NCBI GenBank assembly: GCA_964396375.1
Contig: CAYNEY010000005.1
Span: forward strand, 99,054 to 163,053
Reading direction: 5' to 3'
Origin: FEN-1139 sp964396375
Lineage (GTDB): Bacteria > Myxococcota_A > Polyangia > Polyangiales > Polyangiaceae
DNA: 64,000 nt
Below are positions 17,621-26,304 of this stretch, one piece after another. The notes below the pieces were generated by a model. The model had not been told where the DNA came from and searched no databases. It was given only the letters and a program-made list of their open reading frames with translations. Position 1 is the stretch's first letter. Each line of letters starts with the position of its first letter. The position numbers and the translations under genes were made by a program.

Positions 17621-18392
17621 GCCACTGATCCGCTACTCCCACGTGCATAAGGCCTTTGGCCCGAAGGTGGTGTGCCAAGATCTCTGCCTCGACGTGATGC
17701 GCGGCGAGACCCTGACCATCGTGGGAGGCTCAGGGGTAGGCAAGAGCGTGATGCTAAAGCTCTTGATCGGCCTGCTCAAGGCGGACGCCGGCAGCATCGT
17801 CTTCGATGGCGAGGAGGTGACGAAGATGTCAGAGCGCCGGCTCTCACGCGTCCGGCAGCGAATCGCCATGCTGTTTCAGAGTGGAGCCCTGTTCGATTCG
17901 ATGTCGGTGGGTGAGAATGTCGCGTACGGCCTGCGCGAACACTACCACGACCAGATGTCCGATCTGGCGGTGCACGAGCGGGTGGCCTGGGCCCTGCAGG
18001 CCGTGGATCTCCCGGGAATCGAAGCCATGCGACCTGCCGATCTCTCAGGCGGGATGCGCAAACGCGTTGGGTTGGCGCGGGCCATCGCGCTCCGCCCCGA
18101 GGTGGTGCTCTTCGATGAGCCAACGACCGGTCTCGATCCGATCAACACCGCACGCGTCGGTCATCTCATCACCGGCCTGAAGGAGCGCATGAACATCACC
18201 TCGGTGGTGGTGACCCACGACATGAAGAGCGCGTTTTCCATCAGCGATCGGGTGGCCATGGTGCATGCTGGAAGGATCATCGCCTCCGGAACCGTCGAGG
18301 AGTTTCGTTCGCTCGCCGACCCACGCGTGTCAGACTTCGTGCTTGGCCATGCGCCAGTCAAAGAAGACGTCGAGACCCTCCTTAGCACCTGA
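17613..18392 (+). CDS. mlaF: Phospholipid-transport ABC ATPase, MlaF-like
   Basis: MlaF is the ATPase of the MCE/Mla system that moves phospholipids between inner and outer membranes. The 259-residue protein has Walker A 'VGGSGVGKSVMLKLLIGLL', Q-loop 'MLFQSGALFDSMSVGENVAY' (the SGALFDS signature is typical of MlaF/Mkl), ABC signature 'LSGGMRKRVGLARA' and Walker B 'VVLFDEPTTGLDP'. It overlaps recJ by 8 bp and is followed by an MCE-domain gene. A permease (mlaE) is not found between or beside them. Confidence 0.93.
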   Translation: MPEPLIRYSHVHKAFGPKVVCQDLCLDVMRGETLTIVGGSGVGKSVMLKLLIGLLKADAGSIVFDGEEVTKMSERRLSRVRQRIAMLFQSGALFDSMSVGENVAYGLREHYHDQMSDLAVHERVAWALQAVDLPGIEAMRPADLSGGMRKRVGLARAIALRPEVVLFDEPTTGLDPINTARVGHLITGLKERMNITSVVVTHDMKSAFSISDRVAMVHAGRIIASGTVEEFRSLADPRVSDFVLGHAPVKEDVETLLST

Positions 18393-18414
18393 ACCTTCGC
18401 TGCTTGGGAGCGAG

Positions 18415-18429
18415 TCCGCCGACGGCGGA
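18415..18429 (+). terminator. Small hairpin between mlaF and the MCE gene
   Basis: TCCGCC-gac-GGCGGA forms a 6-bp stem 22 bp after the mlaF stop, in the 113-bp gap before the MCE gene. There is no T-run; it may only attenuate readthrough or stabilise mRNA. Confidence 0.25.
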
Positions 18430-18505
18430 GGGGTGCTCGTCGAACTGTCCGCGCACCTCCCACATCGGCCCCATAGCCGAGATGAAATCCTTCCCCTGAT
18501 GCGCA

Positions 18506-19693
18506 ATGCTTCGGCCCGAGTGGATGTTCGACTCACGGGAAATCAAGGTTGGTGCGTTCGTCCTGGCTGGGCTCTGCCTGATCGGGCTCGTCATCTTTCT
18601 GATCGGGGACGAGCGCCAGATGTTCTCGAAGAAGATACCGTACGAGATCGTGTTCGATGACGTGCAAGGCCTGAAGCGTGGCTCTACGGTGAGAATGGGA
18701 GGGATCGACGTGGGTTCGGTCTCGCACGTTGGGTACAGCGCCGATCACCGAGACGCACGGCTGTACGTTTCTTTGCAGATCGTAGAGACCGAGGCGCGGC
18801 GGATCCGTGAGGACAGCCGCGCCCGGATCCAAGACAAAGGGTTGCTCGGCGACAAGATGATCACCTTGCTGCCCGGCAATCCGGAGCTTCCCCCGCTCCC
18901 CTCGGGCGGCCGGATCCCCGCCGAGAAGGATCCGAAGGATCTGGGCGCCGCACTCCACAAGGTTGGTGAACTCGCCACCAAAGCCGAGAACGTCCTCGCC
19001 AATCTCGAGATCACCACCACCATGTTGGCCGACGAGGAGCTGGTAAACGACCTCAAGTCGAGCGCACGCTCCTTGAGCCGCATCCTCTCCGCCGCTGACT
19101 CCGGCCCAGGATACGTGGCAAAGCTCCTCTCCGATCCGAATGAGGCGACGAGGCTCTCGCAGACCGTCGCCAACCTGGAGCAGGCGTCCGCGGGAATCGG
19201 GACCACGCTCGGGCGCGTCGATCGGATCGCCGAGCGCGTGGAGCAAGGTCCCGGACTCGTACACAGCATTGTGTTCGACGAGGCAGGCGCCAACTCGGTC
19301 GCTCAAATCGGCGCCGCCGCCGAGGAGCTACGCGAGATGCTCGCAGCGATAGAGAGCGGGCAGGGTCTGGCGCATTCGCTGGTGTACGGAGACGAGCAGA
19401 CTGCCAACTTGATCCGCGATCTGAACCAGATCGTGGCTGATGCCCAGGCCATCGTCGCCGGTGTTCGCTCGGGCAAGGGCACCCTCGGGGCGTTGCTCGT
19501 CGATCCCTCGGTCTACGAGGATCTCAAGGTCATCCTCGGCAACGTGGAGCGGAACCGGGCGCTGCGCGCCTTGGTCCGCTACTCCGTCAAACAGTCGGAC
19601 GGGGCACGCGTGGTGGAGGTCAAGGATCCGGCCACGAGTCCCACGGAGGCGTCCACACCCACCCCACCGATCGACCAGAAGGCCCAACCATAG
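18506..19693 (+). CDS. mlaD: MCE-domain (MlaD-family) phospholipid-transport substrate-binding protein
   Basis: MCE proteins are anchored in the inner membrane and form hexameric rings through which lipids pass. The 395-residue protein has an N-terminal anchor (VGAFVLAGLCLIGLVIFLIG), then the MCE domain with 'FDDVQGLKRGSTVRMGGIDVGSV' and 'ARIQDKGLLGDKMITLLPG'. Four later segments follow the pattern G-x-G...L..D (near SGPGYVAKLLSDP, QGPGLVHSIVFDE, SGQGLAHSLVYGD, SGKGTLGALLVDP), separated by helical stretches; this repeat is seen in MCE proteins of deltaproteobacteria. It is about twice the length of E. coli MlaD. mlaE is missing from the cluster. Confidence 0.9.
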   Translation: MLRPEWMFDSREIKVGAFVLAGLCLIGLVIFLIGDERQMFSKKIPYEIVFDDVQGLKRGSTVRMGGIDVGSVSHVGYSADHRDARLYVSLQIVETEARRIREDSRARIQDKGLLGDKMITLLPGNPELPPLPSGGRIPAEKDPKDLGAALHKVGELATKAENVLANLEITTTMLADEELVNDLKSSARSLSRILSAADSGPGYVAKLLSDPNEATRLSQTVANLEQASAGIGTTLGRVDRIAERVEQGPGLVHSIVFDEAGANSVAQIGAAAEELREMLAAIESGQGLAHSLVYGDEQTANLIRDLNQIVADAQAIVAGVRSGKGTLGALLVDPSVYEDLKVILGNVERNRALRALVRYSVKQSDGARVVEVKDPATSPTEASTPTPPIDQKAQP

Positions 19694-19733
19694 CTCGCAT
19701 CTTCCGCGAGGCGTGCCTATACTCGCGATCCGC

Positions 19734-22700
19734 ATGCGCGTCACCGACCGAATCCTCAAGGTCCTCGGGCTCCTCGGCATCTTTGGTCTCGCATCCTTCT
19801 TCGCGGTCCGCCATGGCACCGGAGGGCTCTGGCGCGGACTCGAGATCGCCCATGCCGTTACGGCCCCGGAGCAGAGCCGCTCCCCCTATGATCTGACACG
19901 CCTTCAGGCGGTGAACGCGACCTTGACCGCCATCCGCGACAAGTACGTCGATCCCCAGCGGATCCGCCCGCGGCAGATGTTCCTGTCAGCCCTCGACGAG
20001 GTTCAGAAGGACGTCGCGCAGGTGATCGTGCTGCATGAGGAGAAGTCTCCGCGTGTGCAAGTCCGGATCGAGACCGAAACTCGAGATTTCCGCGTCGACA
20101 ACATCCAGGGGATTTGGGACGTCCCGGCGCGGTTGCGCGAGGTTTTCGCCTTCCTGCAAGACCACCTGAAGAAGGACCAAGAGCTCGATCTGCGTGAGGT
20201 GGAGTACGCTGCCTGCAACGGGATGCTGCGCACCCTCGATCCGCACAGTGTGTTCTTGAGCCCGGAGGCCTATCGAGACATGAACCTCTCGACCTCCGGT
20301 CATTTCGGGGGTCTCGGTATCGTCATTTCGCTGCGCGACCAGCAGCTCACGGTCATGAAGCCGATGCCCGACACCCCGGCGGGGCGGGCTGGACTCAAGC
20401 GCTTCGATCGGATCACCAAGATCAACAACGAGTCTACCCTCAACATGCCGCTGGACGACGCGGTGGCGCGCCTCCGCGGCCAAGCGGGTTCACGGGTCAC
20501 GGTCTGGGTGCATCGTGACGGCACCGAGGGCTGGACCGGATCCCGCCCCTTCGAGTTGGTACGCGAGGAGATTCGAATCCGCTCGGTGGACTCCCGGTTA
20601 CTCCGGGAGAACATCGGCTACCTACGGATCCGCCAATTCCAGGCCACCACCGCAGACGAGTTGAATCAGGCCCTCACGTCCCTCGCCCAGGAGTCACCAG
20701 TTGCCGGCTTGGTGCTCGACCTACGGGGTAACCCCGGTGGGTTGCTGGAGCAGGCAGCACGAGTCGCCGACGCGTTCGTGAGCGAAGGGGTGTTGGTCTC
20801 GACCGTCGGTGGACACGAGGGTCGTGAAGAGAAGCGCGCGACGCGAAAGGGCAACGAACCCAAGTACCCCATCGTGGTCTTGGTGAACGGCGCCTCGGCG
20901 AGCGCAAGCGAGATCGTGGCCGGCTCACTCAAGCAACTGGGCAGGGTGGTGGTGGTCGGACAGCCCACCTTTGGCAAGGGCACCGTTCAGATCGTCGATC
21001 CGAAGCTGACCCCGGAAGGTGCCGCTCTCAAGCTGACCATCGCCAAGTACTTGACCGCCGGCGATATCTCGATCCAGGGAACCGGGGTGATCCCGCATAT
21101 CCTGCTGGATCCGATGACGGTCGATCCCCTCGAGATCGACCTGTTCCGCAACGAGGGTCTGATGCGTGAGCAGGATCTCTCGAAGAGCCTGGAAGGGATC
21201 GGTCAGCGCGCCAACGAGAAACCCATCACCACCCTTCGCTATCGGATAACCCCTGAGCAGCGCCAGCACCTGCGTGAGCTGGAGGGAGACGTGGACGACG
21301 AGCTGATCAGCGTCGATACCCCGATCGAGTTCGCCCGGGCCCTAGCCCGCGCCCTCGGCGCTCCCTCGACCCCCTTGAGTGCCGTGCAGCCCTTCCTCGA
21401 CAAGGCGCAGAGCGCCGAGCTCTTGGCGATCAGCTCCGATCTGCGAAAACTCGGGATCGATTTCAGCCCACCGCCGACCGACACCACCTCCACCCTGCGC
21501 GACACTGAGTTCATCACCACGGTGCGCACCGACCATCCAGAGCGCTCAGCGCTGGCTGGTGAACCACTCGGACTCGAGGTCACGGTCGAGAACCGTGGGA
21601 GCGTGCCCGTGTATCAGCTGCGCGCGACCACCAAGAGCGACAATCCGTATCTCGACGAGAAGGAGCTGGTGTTCGGGCGGGTCGATCCCAAGGCACGGGT
21701 GGTGGCCCGCGTACCGCTCGGGTGGTGCGAAACCGAAGGAGACCGAACCCCCAGCATCAAGCCTCGCGCCACCAATGAGAAGAAGGTGTGCAAGATCCCT
21801 CTGGATGCGGTGAGCCGTGAGGACATGGTGACGGTGAAGTTCGCAGCCGAGCGGAGCGCAGCACCCAAGGATGCCTCCCTCAAGATCGCGGTCCAGAGTC
21901 TGCCCCGACCGATTTTCTCCTACGCCTATCAGCTCGTGGACAACCGTCCAGGCAACGGGGACGGGAAGCTCCAGCGTGGGGAAGGTGCCACACTCTACCT
22001 CACGGTCAAGAACACGGGGACCGGGCGCTCCTACGAGACCCAAGCCAATCTCCGCAATCTCACCGGGGACGGGCTCTTGCTGCACGCCGGTCGCTTCGAC
22101 ATCTCATCGATGGAGCCAGGCAGTGAACGCCACGTCGCATTCACCTTTGACGTCCTCGACTCGCTGCGCAACGAGGACGCACGCGTCGAGCTCAGCGTCG
22201 TCGACCGTGACCTCCGCGTGATCTCCAACGAGAAGATCCCACTTCCAATCACCAGTACTCCCCTCACGATCTCGCCACTTTCGGGGTTGGCTACGCTCGC
22301 CGAGGCCACACGCGTACACGCCGGGCCCGATCCGATGAGCGCCGTGATCGGACAGATCGAAGCCGGCTCGACCGTGGAGCAGCTGGGTCGCCTCGGTGAC
22401 TTCACAAAAGTGCGCCTGGAAGAGAAGCGCTTCGCGTGGGTTCCAACCCCTCTGCTTGGCCCGAGTTCTGCACCCACCGCCAGCCCCCGCTTCGTCCCAG
22501 TGCTGCGCCGCTCACCACCACTCATCGAGGTGGAGCCAACCGCGCTCAGTACTCGTGAGCCGCGGATCACCCTTCGTGGACGCGCCACGGACGCCGACCG
22601 GGTCGCCGACGCGTTCATCTTCGTCGGCAATCGCAAGGTCTTCTACCAGGCGAATCCGGTTTCGTCTGCCAACACGCGCTCTCTGCCGTTCGAGGCTACC

Positions 22701-22871
22701 GCCGAGCTCATGCCCGGTGTCAACGTGATCACTATCGTGGCCCGTGAGAACGCGGACACGGCATCAAGGGTCACCCTGGTCGTTCGGCGTGATGGCCCGA
22801 ACGGAGAGCCGCTGCCCACCAAGAAGAGCGAGCTCTTCGGCGAAGACTGGGAGTTCGGGAGTGAACCATGA
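19734..22871 (+). CDS. Large S41-family (CtpA-like) periplasmic protease with C-terminal extension
   Basis: This is a carboxy-terminal processing protease. The 1,045-residue product has an N-terminal membrane/signal segment (ILKVLGLLGIFGLASFFAV). A PDZ domain lies around residues 170-250 (GGLGIVISLRDQQLTVMKP..AGRAGLKRFDRI). The S41 catalytic core has 'GLVLDLRGNPGGLLEQA' and the Ser-Lys dyad in 'GASASASE' (S390) and 'TFGKGTVQ' (K415). Beyond about residue 500 come segments that look like immunoglobulin-like/CARDB repeats and an SH3-like module ('ATRVHAGPDPMSAVIGQIEAG'). CtpA is normally 400-550 residues, so the C-terminal half is unusual. pdxJ overlaps its stop by ATGA. GTG at 19713 is an alternative start. 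Confidence 0.9.
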   Translation: MRVTDRILKVLGLLGIFGLASFFAVRHGTGGLWRGLEIAHAVTAPEQSRSPYDLTRLQAVNATLTAIRDKYVDPQRIRPRQMFLSALDEVQKDVAQVIVLHEEKSPRVQVRIETETRDFRVDNIQGIWDVPARLREVFAFLQDHLKKDQELDLREVEYAACNGMLRTLDPHSVFLSPEAYRDMNLSTSGHFGGLGIVISLRDQQLTVMKPMPDTPAGRAGLKRFDRITKINNESTLNMPLDDAVARLRGQAGSRVTVWVHRDGTEGWTGSRPFELVREEIRIRSVDSRLLRENIGYLRIRQFQATTADELNQALTSLAQESPVAGLVLDLRGNPGGLLEQAARVADAFVSEGVLVSTVGGHEGREEKRATRKGNEPKYPIVVLVNGASASASEIVAGSLKQLGRVVVVGQPTFGKGTVQIVDPKLTPEGAALKLTIAKYLTAGDISIQGTGVIPHILLDPMTVDPLEIDLFRNEGLMREQDLSKSLEGIGQRANEKPITTLRYRITPEQRQHLRELEGDVDDELISVDTPIEFARALARALGAPSTPLSAVQPFLDKAQSAELLAISSDLRKLGIDFSPPPTDTTSTLRDTEFITTVRTDHPERSALAGEPLGLEVTVENRGSVPVYQLRATTKSDNPYLDEKELVFGRVDPKARVVARVPLGWCETEGDRTPSIKPRATNEKKVCKIPLDAVSREDMVTVKFAAERSAAPKDASLKIAVQSLPRPIFSYAYQLVDNRPGNGDGKLQRGEGATLYLTVKNTGTGRSYETQANLRNLTGDGLLLHAGRFDISSMEPGSERHVAFTFDVLDSLRNEDARVELSVVDRDLRVISNEKIPLPITSTPLTISPLSGLATLAEATRVHAGPDPMSAVIGQIEAGSTVEQLGRLGDFTKVRLEEKRFAWVPTPLLGPSSAPTASPRFVPVLRRSPPLIEVEPTALSTREPRITLRGRATDADRVADAFIFVGNRKVFYQANPVSSANTRSLPFEATAELMPGVNVITIVARENADTASRVTLVVRRDGPNGEPLPTKKSELFGEDWEFGSEP

Positions 22872-23653
22872 ACCCTGCACCAGGGCGGATACGCTTTCAT
22901 GTCAACATCGACCACGTGGCCACGCTGCGCAATGCGCGCGGAACCACTTATCCCGACCCGGCCGAGCACGCCTGCCTGTGTGAACACGCGGGAGTGGACG
23001 GGATCACCGCACACTTGCGAGAGGACCGGCGGCACATCAACGACGCCGATCTGAACGCGCTGCGGCAGCGCGTTCACACCCTGCTCAATCTGGAGATGGC
23101 GGCCACCCATGAGATGATCACCATCGCGGAGCGCGTCCACCCGGACGCCATCACCTTGGTCCCGGAGCGCCGCGAGGAACGCACCACCGAGGGTGGCCTG
23201 GACGTTCGCGGACATCAGGCGATGATTCGCACGGTGGCCGAAATGGCCAAACGCGCCAAGATCCGCCTGAGCCTGTTCATCGCCCCCGACCCCGAACAGG
23301 TTCGAGCCGCGGTCGACGTGGGCGCGGTGCAGGTGGAGTTTCATACTGGTTTCTTCTGCCACGCAACGGGACAGGACCGAGCGAGGGAACTTGGGGCCAT
23401 CGCCAACGCCGGCGAACTCGGACGAAGTCTGGGCTTGGCAATCGCCGCCGGTCACGGCTTGACCCAGGCCAATCTGGTCGACATCGTGGCCATCCCAACC
23501 GTCGAAGAGCTCAACATCGGTCATGCGGTGATCGCCGACTCGGTCATGGTCGGTCTTCCGGCAGCGATTGCCGGCTACCGGGCGGCCATCGCCCGCGGCC
23601 TCGATCTGCGCAGAGGCAGCCCCTCAGCCGTTCTCGCGGGACACAAGACCTAA
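22868..23653 (+). CDS. pdxJ: Pyridoxine 5'-phosphate synthase PdxJ
   Basis: PdxJ condenses 1-deoxyxylulose 5-phosphate with 3-amino-2-oxopropyl phosphate to make pyridoxine 5'-phosphate, the last ring-closing step of vitamin B6 synthesis. The 261-residue protein has the family signature 'VNIDHVATLRNARGT' near residue 12, 'HLREDRRHINDADL', 'ITLVPERREERTTEGGLDV' and 'AAGHGLTQANLVDI', all strongly conserved. It overlaps the protease gene upstream as ATGA and is followed by a hairpin. Confidence 0.97.
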   Translation: MNPAPGRIRFHVNIDHVATLRNARGTTYPDPAEHACLCEHAGVDGITAHLREDRRHINDADLNALRQRVHTLLNLEMAATHEMITIAERVHPDAITLVPERREERTTEGGLDVRGHQAMIRTVAEMAKRAKIRLSLFIAPDPEQVRAAVDVGAVQVEFHTGFFCHATGQDRARELGAIANAGELGRSLGLAIAAGHGLTQANLVDIVAIPTVEELNIGHAVIADSVMVGLPAAIAGYRAAIARGLDLRRGSPSAVLAGHKT

Positions 23654-23680
23654 AAACCCGGGATAAGAGCCGGGGTTTTG
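23653..23680 (+). terminator. Probable Rho-independent terminator after pdxJ
   Basis: AAAACCCGG and CCGGGGTTTT form a stem of about nine pairs with one extra G, ending in four T residues, beginning at the last base of the pdxJ stop codon. Since acpS follows 32 bp later on the same strand, it may attenuate rather than fully end transcription. Confidence 0.55.
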
Positions 23681-23712
23681 CGTTTGCCGCCAAAGTTTGC
23701 GATCCTGTTTGG

Positions 23713-24099
23713 GTGATCGTGGGTATTGGCATCGATGTGGTTGCGACCGGACGCCTCCAAGGGGCACTCGCCCGCTTCGGTGAGCGCTTCGCCGAGCGGC
23801 TCCTGGCTCCCGAAGAGCTGCTCGAATATCGGATGCGTGGGGCCCTCGCGCTCGAGTATTTGGCGGGGCGCTTCGCGGTGAAGGAGGCAGGCTTGAAGGC
23901 TCTTGCGGTGCCTCGACACGCCGGCTGGCACGAACTCATCACGACCAGTGGCGAACGTGGCGAGCCGACGCTCAGCTTGAAAGGACGCTGTGCCGTTGCC
24001 GCACGTGAACGCGGTGTCGAGCGCCCATGGGTCAGCTTGTCGCACGACGCGGGTGTCGCCGTGGCGGTAGTGGTGCTGGAGGCCACGCGAGTGCCATGA
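23713..24099 (+). CDS. acpS: Holo-[acyl-carrier-protein] synthase AcpS
   Basis: AcpS transfers the 4'-phosphopantetheine arm from coenzyme A to acyl carrier protein. The 128-residue protein has 'IGIDVVATGRL' at the N-terminus and 'YLAGRFAVKEAGLKAL' around residues 50-65, the two magnesium/CoA-binding motifs, plus 'WVSLSHDAGVAVAVVV' near the end. The start is GTG. The stop overlaps the next gene as ATGA; pdxJ-acpS-nnrD order is common in Proteobacteria. Confidence 0.94.
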   Translation: MIVGIGIDVVATGRLQGALARFGERFAERLLAPEELLEYRMRGALALEYLAGRFAVKEAGLKALAVPRHAGWHELITTSGERGEPTLSLKGRCAVAARERGVERPWVSLSHDAGVAVAVVVLEATRVP

Positions 24100-25682
24100 G
24101 GTCGATTCTGACGGCGCGAGCCTCTCGAGAACTGGACCAGGCTGCGGTCAGTGTCACCGGACTCTCTACCTTGGTACTGATGGAGAATGCGGGTCGCGGT
24201 GCGGCGGAGCTCGCGCGATCCGAGTTCGACTGCAAGAGGGTGCTGGTGACGGTAGGTCTCGGCAACAACGGCGGTGACGGCTTGGTACTGGCCCGCCACC
24301 TGATGCTCGGCGGTCACGAGGTCGAAGTCTTCGTGGTCGGCGACGCACAAAGGATCGGCGGTGACGCCCGCCAGATGCGCGAGGCCTTCGTCGCGCTCGG
24401 TGGCAGACTCGACATAATTGACGGTCCGGCGGGGCTCGCCAGGTTCGAAGAGGCACTCAGGCGAGCTACCCTGCTGGTGGATGGACTGTTCGGCACTGGC
24501 CTCTCACGGCCCATCGAGGGATGGACCGCCGAGGTGATCCGCCTCGTCAACGAATCCTCCTGCCCAGTCTTGGCTTTGGATTTGCCTTCTGGCTTGGACA
24601 GCGATCAGGGACGAATCTATGGTCTATGCGTCCGCGCCACCGCCACCGTCAGTTTCGCGCACCCAAAGCCTGCGCATTTCACCAGCATCGGTGTGGAGTA
24701 CAGTGGTCGACTCTTCGTAACCTCGATCGGGATCAGCGGCTCGATGACCGCTTTGGTCGAGCCGAGCGCGCGCTGGTTCGAGGCGAGCGATGCCCGTGCT
24801 CACCTCGGGACACGCTCTTTGTGTTTGCACAAAGGGCGCGCGGGTCGGGTGATGGTGATGGCGGGAGCTCGGGGGACGAGCGGAGCCGGCTTGCTGGCGG
24901 CGCGCGGTGCGCTCCGCGCCGGCGCCGGGTTGGTAACACACGTGGGAACCCGAGAGGCAATCTCCGAACTCGAGCCGCGCGTACTCGAGTCGATGACAGC
25001 AGTCCTCGACGAGCATCGGTTGGCTGAGCACCTGCTCGAACAAGTGTGCCGTGCCCAGTCGGTGATCGTTGGGCCGGGGCTCGGCCTCTCGGAAACGGCA
25101 CGGTTGATCTGCCGAACCCTGGCCAAGAGCGCCCGCGCGAGTGTGGTCTTGGACGCAGATGCCATCACCCTGCTCGCCGAACAACCAAAGCTATTCGAGA
25201 GCGCGGCGGGGCCACGGGTCCTGCTTCCCCACCCAGTCGAGATGGCGCGACTGCTCGGGATCGACGCCGAGGAGGTCGTGCGGACACCCTTGGAAACCAC
25301 ACGTCGCGCCGTCGAGCTGACAGAAGCCACCGTGGTGTTGAAGGGGCCGTACAGCGTGGTCGGCAGTCCTGGTCGACCACTCTTCGTCGCCGGTGGTCCG
25401 TGCCCCCTGCTCGCCGTGGGCGGCTCCGGCGACGTCCTGTCGGGTATCGTCGCCGCGCTTCTGGTCGACCATCCTCCGCTCGAGGCAGCCCTGCTGGGTG
25501 TCATCGTCCACAACCGGACGGGCGCGATTCATCGCGGCCTCACCGGCACCGATCGGGGGATGCTCGCCCATGAGCTCGCGGACCACGTTCCCGGCGCCTT
25601 TGCCAGCTTGGCCGAGGGAGGGAAGCGCGATGACAGTTTGGCAGCCTCCTCGAGTCCGCTGGCCGCACATCGGCCCCAATAA
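24096..25682 (+). CDS. nnr: Bifunctional NAD(P)H-hydrate epimerase / ADP-dependent NAD(P)H-hydrate dehydratase (YjeF)
   Basis: This enzyme repairs damaged NAD(P)H hydrates: the N-domain epimerises R- and S-NAD(P)HX, and the C-domain dehydrates S-NAD(P)HX with ADP. The 528-residue protein has 'LMENAGRGAAEL' and 'GLGNNGGDGLVLARHL' (epimerase), 'DGLFGTGLSRPI' and 'ALDLPSGLDSDQG'. The ribokinase-like C-domain has 'GKAGRVMV'-like sequence (here KGRAGRVMVMAG), 'VIVGPGLGL', 'VLDADAITLL', 'LLPHPVEMARLLG' and 'AVGGSGDVLSGIVAALL' with the catalytic Asp. It is translationally coupled to acpS by an ATGA overlap. Confidence 0.95.
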   Translation: MRSILTARASRELDQAAVSVTGLSTLVLMENAGRGAAELARSEFDCKRVLVTVGLGNNGGDGLVLARHLMLGGHEVEVFVVGDAQRIGGDARQMREAFVALGGRLDIIDGPAGLARFEEALRRATLLVDGLFGTGLSRPIEGWTAEVIRLVNESSCPVLALDLPSGLDSDQGRIYGLCVRATATVSFAHPKPAHFTSIGVEYSGRLFVTSIGISGSMTALVEPSARWFEASDARAHLGTRSLCLHKGRAGRVMVMAGARGTSGAGLLAARGALRAGAGLVTHVGTREAISELEPRVLESMTAVLDEHRLAEHLLEQVCRAQSVIVGPGLGLSETARLICRTLAKSARASVVLDADAITLLAEQPKLFESAAGPRVLLPHPVEMARLLGIDAEEVVRTPLETTRRAVELTEATVVLKGPYSVVGSPGRPLFVAGGPCPLLAVGGSGDVLSGIVAALLVDHPPLEAALLGVIVHNRTGAIHRGLTGTDRGMLAHELADHVPGAFASLAEGGKRDDSLAASSSPLAAHRPQ

Positions 25683-25706
25683 ACCTGCGGCGTTACGGGT
25701 TTTTCG
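25682..25706 (+). terminator. Weak hairpin plus T-run at the end of the recJ-nnr operon
   Basis: AACCTG and CGGGTT pair (one G-T wobble) around an 8-base loop and run into TTTTT directly after the nnr stop. The stem is short, so this is a modest terminator candidate. Confidence 0.4.
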
Positions 25707-25721
25707 CTGAGCAGTTGCACT

Positions 25722-25737
25722 GGCACGTCTCGTGCAG
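25722..25737 (+). promoter_or_regulatory. Possible sigma-54 (-24/-12) promoter upstream of the ECF sigma gene
   Basis: TGGCACGTCTCGTGCA has GG and GC separated by exactly ten bases and matches the consensus TGGCACGNNNNTTGCW except for one base in the -12 half. The predicted transcript start would fall only a few bases before the ATG at 25750 (or 12 before the one at 25759), which is a point against it. Confidence 0.35.
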
Positions 25738-25749
25738 AGGGAAGCCATC

Positions 25750-26265
25750 ATGAGTGCGATGGTACCCCGCTGGTTCACGGATGAACTCCCAACCCACGTT
25801 CCTTCCCTCACTCGACGCGCGCGCCGGCTGTGTCGCACCGTGACCGCCGCCGATGATCTCGTCCAAGATACCCTGGAGCGCGCGCTCCGACATGTGGAAC
25901 AATTCGAGCGAGGCACCAATCTTCGGGCTTGGCTCCACCGCATCCTGTTCCATCTGTTCGTGTCGTCGCATCGCCGCGAACAGCGTGAACGCTTGGGATT
26001 GGATCGTCTTGGCCATCTCGCCGCCGTCAAGGCTCCGAGTTGGACCACGCCAATCCCAGCCGCCCGGCAACGGCTGGAACGGCTCTTCTCCACTCTGCCG
26101 CCACCCATGCAATCCGTGGTGGCGCTGGTCGATTTGGATGAACTCAGTTACCGCGAGGCCGCACGAGAACTCAACATCCCGGTTGGGACGGTGATGAGCC
26201 GTCTCTCCCGCGCACGCCGTCGTCTCCAGGCCGTGGTGGAGGCCGATCTCTGTCGCGCAGCGTGA
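25750..26265 (+). CDS. ECF-type RNA polymerase sigma factor
   Basis: This is an extracytoplasmic-function sigma-70 family factor. The 171-residue protein has region 2 with 'AADDLVQDTLERALRHVEQFERGTNLRAWLHRILFHLFVSSHRR' (DDLVQDT and WLHRIL are the core and -10 elements; quoted for position only) and region 4 with 'MQSVVALVDLDELSYREAARELNIPVGTVMSRLSRARRRL' helix-turn-helix features (key: SYREAA, GTVMSRL). No anti-sigma factor gene follows, unlike many ECF loci; the structured repeat element comes next. ATG at 25750 follows GAGGGA; ATG at 25759 is an alternative. Confidence 0.9.
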   Translation: MSAMVPRWFTDELPTHVPSLTRRARRLCRTVTAADDLVQDTLERALRHVEQFERGTNLRAWLHRILFHLFVSSHRREQRERLGLDRLGHLAAVKAPSWTTPIPAARQRLERLFSTLPPPMQSVVALVDLDELSYREAARELNIPVGTVMSRLSRARRRLQAVVEADLCRAA

Positions 26266-26304
26266 ACGCGACACCTGCGGCCATCACTCGACCAGAACCT
26301 AGAC

